In this document: positions 59,535 through 64,000 of the stretch, one piece after another
How the letters are laid out: every line of letters starts with the position of its first letter
Position numbering within the stretch: position 1 is the stretch's first letter
From: Brevibacterium spongiae
GTDB lineage: Bacteria; Actinomycetota; Actinomycetes; Actinomycetales; Brevibacteriaceae
Assembly (NCBI RefSeq): GCF_026168515.1
Contig: NZ_CP093443.1
Span: 3,224,001 to 3,288,000, forward strand
Direction: 5' to 3'
Length of the DNA: 64,000 nucleotides
The notes under the pieces: model-generated
Database searches by the model: none
What the model was told of the DNA's origin: nothing
Seen by the model: only the letters and a program-made list of their open reading frames with translations
Translations under genes and position numbers: made by a program

Positions 59535-61136
59535 TCAGCTCCCCGCCATCTCCCGCAGGGCGTTCTTGCGGATCTTGCCGGTCGACGTCGTCGGCAGCTC
59601 TTCGACGAATTCGACTCCGGCCGGTGCCTTATAGGAGGCGATGCGGGTCTTGACGAACGCGATGAGGTCGGCTTCGGACACCTCGGTGCCGGGCTTGAGA
59701 ACGACGTAGGCCAACGGTCGCTGTCCCCACTTCTCGTCGGGCATTCCGACCACGGCCGCCTCGGCGACGGAATCGTGGGCGACGATGGCCTGCTCGACTT
59801 CGATGGTGGAGATGTTCTCACCGCCGGAGATGACGATGTCCTTGGCCCGGTCGAGGATCTGGACGTAGCCGTCGTCGTGCATCACGGCGAGGTCGCCGGT
59901 GTGGAACCAGCCGCCGCGGAACGCCTCAGCGGTGGCTTCGGGAGCGTTGAGGTAGCCCTTCATGACGTTGTTGCCGCGCATGACGATCTCGCCCATCGTC
60001 ACCCCGTCGCGGGGCACGTCGGCGAGCACATCATCGTCGCGCAGTTCGACCACGCGCATGCGTTCGGCGCTGATCATGCCGATTCCCTGCCGGGATTTCA
60101 GCTTCGCGCGCTCCTCCACCGGCAGGCCGGTCCATTCGGGCTGCGGTTCGCACGAGGAGTACGGGCCATAGGATTCGGTGAGTCCGTAGACGTGGATGAC
60201 CTCGATGCCGAGGCCTTCGAGCAGGGCGATCGTCGTCGGCGACGGCGGGGCACCGGCCGTGGTGATCGACAGCGATCCGCCCAGATCGTGGGCTTCCTTC
60301 GCTCCGGCGATGGTGTTGAGCACGACGGGAGCACCGGCCATCCGCGTGACCTTCTCGTCGTCGATGAGTCGCCACGCCTCGGGCCCGCGTACGGCGCGGA
60401 TGCACACGTGCGTGCCCGACACCGCGGTCAGCGCCCAGGTTGTGCACCAGCCGTTGCAGTGGAACATCGGCAGCGTCCACAGGTACCGGGTCAGGGCCGC
60501 GAAGTTCTGCGTGACGACCTCGCCGAGCGAGTTCAGATACGCCCCGCGGTGGGTGTACATGACGCCCTTCGGCCGCCCCGTCGTGCCCGAGGTGTAGTTG
60601 ACGGTGATCGTCGCGGTCTCGTCCTCGACTTCGTAAGCCCGGGGTGTTTCCGGCGCCGAGGCGGTCCAGTCGGCATAAGCTTCGACGTTGAGATCGGTCG
60701 CGGTGACCTCACCGGGGGTTCCATCTTCGTCGGGGTGGACGACGATGGTTTCGACCGCGTTCGCGGCTCCGGCGTCGATGACCGGCTGGAGGAGTCCGGC
60801 ATCGCCGAAGAGGAACTTCACCTCGCTGTGGCCGAGGATGTATTCGACCTCGGGCGGAGCCAGTCGGGTGTTGAGCATGACGAGCACACCGCCGGCCAAC
60901 GGTACCGCGTAGTGGGCGATGAGCGCCTCGGCGCTGTTGGGGGCGAGCACCGCAACCGTGTCCCCGGCTTTGAGTCCGCGCTTGACCAGCCCTTCGGCGA
61001 GGTTCTGCACGGTCTCGGCCATCTGCCGATAAGTGAAGCGGCGTGGCCCGTCGACGATCGCTTCCCGGTCGGGGTGAGCCTCGAGCGAACGCTCGAGGAA
61101 GCGCAGCGGAGTCAGGGCGGTATCGAGTCCGGACAT
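59535..61136 (-). CDS. acyl-CoA synthetase (AMP-forming)
   Basis: A 533-aa acyl-activating enzyme: A3 motif YTSGTTGRPKGVMYTHRG, the A5-type GLTESYGP, A7 GGWFHTGDLAVMHDDGYVQILDRAKD (quoted in part), A8 ISGGENISTIEVEQ and the A10 lysine in TSTGKIRKNALRE. The MFHCNGWC segment is typical of AlkK-like medium/long-chain acyl-CoA ligases. AGGAGACC precedes the ATG at 61136. Specific acid unknown. Confidence 0.92.
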   Translation of the reverse strand: MSGLDTALTPLRFLERSLEAHPDREAIVDGPRRFTYRQMAETVQNLAEGLVKRGLKAGDTVAVLAPNSAEALIAHYAVPLAGGVLVMLNTRLAPPEVEYILGHSEVKFLFGDAGLLQPVIDAGAANAVETIVVHPDEDGTPGEVTATDLNVEAYADWTASAPETPRAYEVEDETATITVNYTSGTTGRPKGVMYTHRGAYLNSLGEVVTQNFAALTRYLWTLPMFHCNGWCTTWALTAVSGTHVCIRAVRGPEAWRLIDDEKVTRMAGAPVVLNTIAGAKEAHDLGGSLSITTAGAPPSPTTIALLEGLGIEVIHVYGLTESYGPYSSCEPQPEWTGLPVEERAKLKSRQGIGMISAERMRVVELRDDDVLADVPRDGVTMGEIVMRGNNVMKGYLNAPEATAEAFRGGWFHTGDLAVMHDDGYVQILDRAKDIVISGGENISTIEVEQAIVAHDSVAEAAVVGMPDEKWGQRPLAYVVLKPGTEVSEADLIAFVKTRIASYKAPAGVEFVEELPTTSTGKIRKNALREMAGS

Positions 61137-61256
61137 GGCAGGTCTCCTCATCGTCGATGATCGTGGCGGCCGTCGCCAGAAGCAGCTGCGACGGCGTTCG
61201 ACATCAGACTACCGAGCGAGTGTGATCGCGTGCACACCACCCCTCGCCGAGGCGGC

Positions 61257-62285
61257 CTATTCGCAGGCGATTCCGTCGCCGTCGCGGTCGAGGTGGGACC
61301 CGTATCCAGGGTCACCGCTGCGCACGGGTGCCGCACCGGCCTCGCGGGCGGCCGTGCAGTTTTCGAAGAAGGTCGACGAGCTGGAACTCGAGGACTTCTG
61401 CTTGGCGGGGCGGGTCTCTTCCTTCGTGGTGACATTGTCACCGTCGCCGGGACCGGGCCAGTCGGCATCCTCGGTGAAGGCGGGCTGGTCATCGCAATTG
61501 CCGAGGACGCGTTCCATGGCGTCCTTCTCGGCCGGGACCACCCAGAGATCGTATTTGTGTTTCACGGCGATCTGTCGGGCGACGTATTCGCAGCGATAGC
61601 TCTTGTTCGGCGGCAGCCAGGTCGCGGCGTCGCCGTCGCCCTTCTGCCGATTGAGGCTCGAACTCACGGCGAGCAGATTCAGGGGATCGTTGCCGAATTC
61701 CTTGAGCGTCTCCTCGTCGAAGTTGAATGCGCCCGTCTGCCACGCGTTCGAGCGGGCGACGACGTGGTCGATGTCGACGGCATTTGCACTGCGGTCGAAG
61801 TCGTAGGTCTCCCCGGCATAGGGGTCGGCGAGAATCCCGGCCAGGACGATGCATCCGCGGGTTCCGGCCTTGAGCGTGATGGTCGTGAGGTCGCGGCGGA
61901 GCACGTCGTTGCGGGTGTCGCAGCCGTTGTGGTCGGTGTCCGAGCGCCACTTGAATAGTTCACCGTTGTAGCCGGTCTTCGGTGCGCGGCCCTTGACCGT
62001 GAGTTCGTCCAACATCGCCGAGGCGGTCCCCGTCGCCGAGCTGCCCGCGCGGCCTTCGTCCCCTTCCTCGCTTTCGCGATCTTCGTCTGTGTCGCCGGAC
62101 TTCGACGGCGAAGGAGTTTCCTCGCTCGTTGCCGTGGCTTCTCGAGTGGGTTTGGGATCGGCCGAGCTGGATGAGGCGGTGTCGATGGCCGGTTGGGCAT
62201 CCTCGGCGCATCCGGAGAGGAGGCCGAGAGACAGGACTGCTGCAAGTGCCGCAAGTGCGCGGCGTGAGGAAGAGAGCAAGGGCAT
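61257..62285 (-). CDS. secreted HNH/DUF1524 nuclease-like lipoprotein with excalibur domain
   Basis: A 342-aa lipoprotein: signal peptide with lipobox LLSGC (about residues 20-26), a disordered Ser/Glu-rich linker, then a DUF1524/GmrSD-type HNH domain (DIDHVVARSNAW; LLAVSSSLNRQKGDGDAATWLPP) and a C-terminal excalibur domain (FENCTAAREAG; DRDGDGIACE) with a calcium-binding DxDxDG loop. Such proteins are anchored outside the membrane and may degrade nucleic acids for nutrition or defence. Confidence 0.88.
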   Translation of the reverse strand: MPLLSSSRRALAALAAVLSLGLLSGCAEDAQPAIDTASSSSADPKPTREATATSEETPSPSKSGDTDEDRESEEGDEGRAGSSATGTASAMLDELTVKGRAPKTGYNGELFKWRSDTDHNGCDTRNDVLRRDLTTITLKAGTRGCIVLAGILADPYAGETYDFDRSANAVDIDHVVARSNAWQTGAFNFDEETLKEFGNDPLNLLAVSSSLNRQKGDGDAATWLPPNKSYRCEYVARQIAVKHKYDLWVVPAEKDAMERVLGNCDDQPAFTEDADWPGPGDGDNVTTKEETRPAKQKSSSSSSSTFFENCTAAREAGAAPVRSGDPGYGSHLDRDGDGIACE

Positions 62286-62574
62286 GGACTTTCGGGCGTG
62301 CAGGCTCGCCGGTTCGGCGAGATGGTACAGACGTGGTCGTGGACCGAGCCGACACGAATGTCGCTGCTCGATCCACTTCGATCAGTCTAGAGCCGGCGGC
62401 GCGGCGGTGGCATACGGTCGGCAGGAACGTATCCCTTTCGTTAGATCCCCGGATGATCGTCGCGATGAGATTCTCGGCGGTTGCCTCAGTTCTACCGAGG
62501 GGAGGGTGAGGTCACCGGCGGGTGGGTGCATGATTGAGGGGAACGGTGAGCAGCCTCGGCGAGGAGGATTTTCG

Positions 62575-63246
62575 ATGCGACACGATGAGGAGCGCCCGCG
62601 CACCAGCGGGTTCCTGGCCGACGGGACGGTACCGGGGCACTGGACTCAGGTGCTCGGGGCGATGCGGGCGAATCCGTTCACGCATCTTGCGCTGGATGAG
62701 GTACGCACCGAGGCGGCCCCCCACCTCATCGTCGCGCCTTCCCCGGAGGTGGCCCGGGCGTGCTTCGGGAAGTTGCTCGACGCGTGCGGGGACTCGGTTG
62801 AGATCGTCACCGTCGAGGAGCTCGTACCGGATCGCGTCCCCGCGGGGACGTGGGTGTTTCTGCCGCACAGACAGGACGGGTGGACGGATCTCGAATCCGC
62901 CTCGGCGAAATTGCGGGCGGGACTGCTCCAGGAGAACACGTCACGCGAGACCGGCGACAAGCTGGTCCTCATGGAGTACGGGATCAACCTGTGGATGTGG
63001 GCCGAGCCGCCGTCGAGCGGAGGCGACCCTGTCTGCCACGCCGGTGAGCTCATCAGCTGGGAAAGCGCGTGGGCGCTGGGCACGAGTGATGCCGGCAGTG
63101 AGAGCGACACCGGGGCCAGCGCGGATGGCGCGAACGGCGCCAGCAACACGGCCGCCGCGAAGTCTTCACCACCGGCGCCGTCCGCTCGCCCGCCGATCTA
63201 CTTCGGCCTGCCGCCTATCCTGCGTCAGCGCCGCTGGGAAAGCTGA
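62575..63246 (+). CDS. hypothetical protein, 223 aa
   Basis: No family recognised. The first 160 residues are well balanced and fold-like (FTHLALDEVRTEAAPHLIVA; EVARACFGKLLDACGDSVEI; TWVFLPHRQDGWTDLESASAKL; KLVLMEYGINLWMWAE), followed by a low-complexity Ala/Ser/Asp linker and a basic Pro-rich end. The ATG at 62575 has GAGGAGG eight bases upstream. An earlier in-frame ATG at 62530 is possible. Confidence 0.6.
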   Translation: MRHDEERPRTSGFLADGTVPGHWTQVLGAMRANPFTHLALDEVRTEAAPHLIVAPSPEVARACFGKLLDACGDSVEIVTVEELVPDRVPAGTWVFLPHRQDGWTDLESASAKLRAGLLQENTSRETGDKLVLMEYGINLWMWAEPPSSGGDPVCHAGELISWESAWALGTSDAGSESDTGASADGANGASNTAAAKSSPPAPSARPPIYFGLPPILRQRRWES

Positions 63247-63276
63247 GCACATTCTCTGGCTCCCCCGCTCACACCC

Positions 63277-64000
63277 TCACGCCACGGCAACAACCACTCC
63301 GGCCGCAAGCAGCAGCACGAAGTAGCCCCAGGCGTGGAGGATCTCGGGGATCTTCGGCACTCGGCGGCGCAGGAACACGATGATCGGCAATCCGCCGATG
63401 AGCAGCGCCGCGGCCGCCACCAGGTCGAGCGATCCGACGATGCCCGGGGCGTCGATCGCTGCCGGGGTCAGGATCGTCACGAGCACGGCCGGGCTCATGA
63501 TCACCAAGGTCAGCGGGTTGGCCAGGGTCGTGGCCACGGTCATCGTCGCCCCGGATCGGCGCATCATCGGCACCGTCATCACCGACCCGCCGACGCCGAG
63601 GAACGACGCCAGACCACCGATCGGCACACCCCAGACCGCTGCGATTCCGCGTCCGCCTTCACTGACCTCGCCGACCTCATCGACAACTGCAGCCTTGCGC
63701 CGGAAGAATCCGGGCCGGGCGAGCAGATCGATGGCAGTAGCCGCGATATACGCAACGAATCCCCACTGCAGCATAACTTCCGGAGCGAACCGTCCCGCGA
63801 AGGCACCGAGGCCTCCCCCGAGTGCGAGCAAGCCGAGCAGCCACCACCGCCCCTTGAGATGAGCGAGCGTGGATCGTTTCGTCGACACCGTCGCGACGAT
63901 TGCGTTGACGAGCATCACCAGCGCCGAGGTGGCCGCCGCCACCCGCGCCGTGTCCTGTCCGAGGTCCGCATCGACCAGGGTGATGATCGGGACCGTGACG
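63277..64000 (-). CDS. TauE/SafE-family sulfite/anion exporter (partial, runs off the right end)
   Basis: The visible C-terminal 241 residues contain at least six membrane segments: VAAATSALVMLVNAIVATVSTKR, GLLALGGGLGAFAGRFAPE, GGLASFLGVGGSVMTVPMMRR (TauE signature) and NPLTLVIMSPAVLVTILTPA. The frame stays open to position 64000 (VTVPIITLVDADLGQDTARV), so the N-terminus lies outside the window. Members export sulfite, sulfoacetate or related anions. Confidence 0.88.
   Translation of the reverse strand, partial: VTVPIITLVDADLGQDTARVAAATSALVMLVNAIVATVSTKRSTLAHLKGRWWLLGLLALGGGLGAFAGRFAPEVMLQWGFVAYIAATAIDLLARPGFFRRKAAVVDEVGEVSEGGRGIAAVWGVPIGGLASFLGVGGSVMTVPMMRRSGATMTVATTLANPLTLVIMSPAVLVTILTPAAIDAPGIVGSLDLVAAAALLIGGLPIIVFLRRRVPKIPEILHAWGYFVLLLAAGVVVAVA

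Noticed and set aside
1-64000. tRNA, rRNA and CRISPR loci
   Set aside because: No cloverleaf-like, rRNA-like or regularly spaced repeat sequence was noticed in any intergenic region. A dedicated tRNA/rRNA scan would be needed to exclude them fully.

Overview
The window is high-GC actinobacterial DNA, most likely from Brevibacterium or a close relative. The strongest clue is a complete aromatic-carotenoid locus: a GGPP synthase, a cytochrome P450, a heterodimeric lycopene cyclase and a CrtU desaturase/methylase, with CrtI and CrtB on the opposite strand and a divergent MarR regulator. This is the gene set described for the isorenieratene pigments of Brevibacterium linens. DUF3263, DUF6480, Ku, a GvpO-type gas-vesicle cluster and GTG/TTG starts with strong AGGAGG sites fit the same group. 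The assignment is inference from gene content. No rRNA, tRNA, CRISPR array or intact insertion sequence was seen.

Layout. 0-11 kb holds stress and envelope functions: an HspR-like regulator divergent from Hsp20, an XdhC-family protein, cardiolipin synthase, a FUSC-type membrane protein, Ku, ChaB, Dps, a Cys-rich zinc protein and an SDR. 11.2-19.2 kb is the carotenoid locus. 19.2-22.5 kb is a decayed stretch. It contains an intact ORF derived from a transposase that has lost its catalytic triad, a broken GAF-ANTAR gene, a GNAT-like protein with a degenerate CoA loop and a scrap of topoisomerase IB. 22.5-27.4 kb carries redox genes: an iron-type oxygenase-like protein with a CDGSH partner, a zinc alcohol dehydrogenase and a large KatE catalase.

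27.5-35.6 kb is an eleven-gene, mostly overlapping minus-strand gas-vesicle operon. Alongside GvpA, F, G, O, J-like, K and L/F it has unusual fusions. One GvpA-like protein carries two apparent PH-like domains, another ends in a four-cysteine zinc ribbon, and the last gene fuses an NAD-dependent epimerase to a helical ferritin-like domain. 35.9-44.9 kb holds a YbdK-type glutamate-cysteine ligase, an MFS transporter with a winged-helix-like tail, a ferredoxin-reductase-type flavoprotein, an SDR, an aldehyde dehydrogenase, a YflT-type stress protein and small membrane proteins. 45-50.7 kb holds another MFS carrier, an SDR divergent from a MerR regulator, a frameshifted class V aminotransferase, and the molybdenum-related FdhD and MogA/MoaB proteins. 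50.9-56.6 kb carries membrane proteins, DoxX, MarR, a flavin monooxygenase/FMN-reductase pair, a calcium/proton antiporter and a thioesterase, separated by long perfect or near-perfect hairpins.

56.9-59.5 kb looks lower in GC and probably foreign. It holds a secreted NucA/NucB-type nuclease, currently frameshifted, followed seven bases later by an acidic protein that could be its immunity partner. 59.5-64 kb returns to host-like genes: an acyl-CoA synthetase, a secreted HNH/excalibur lipoprotein, an unknown protein, and a TauE/SafE transporter that runs off the right edge.

The features most worth following are the gas-vesicle accessory fusions, the catalytically dead transposase-derived protein, and the nuclease/putative immunity pair.
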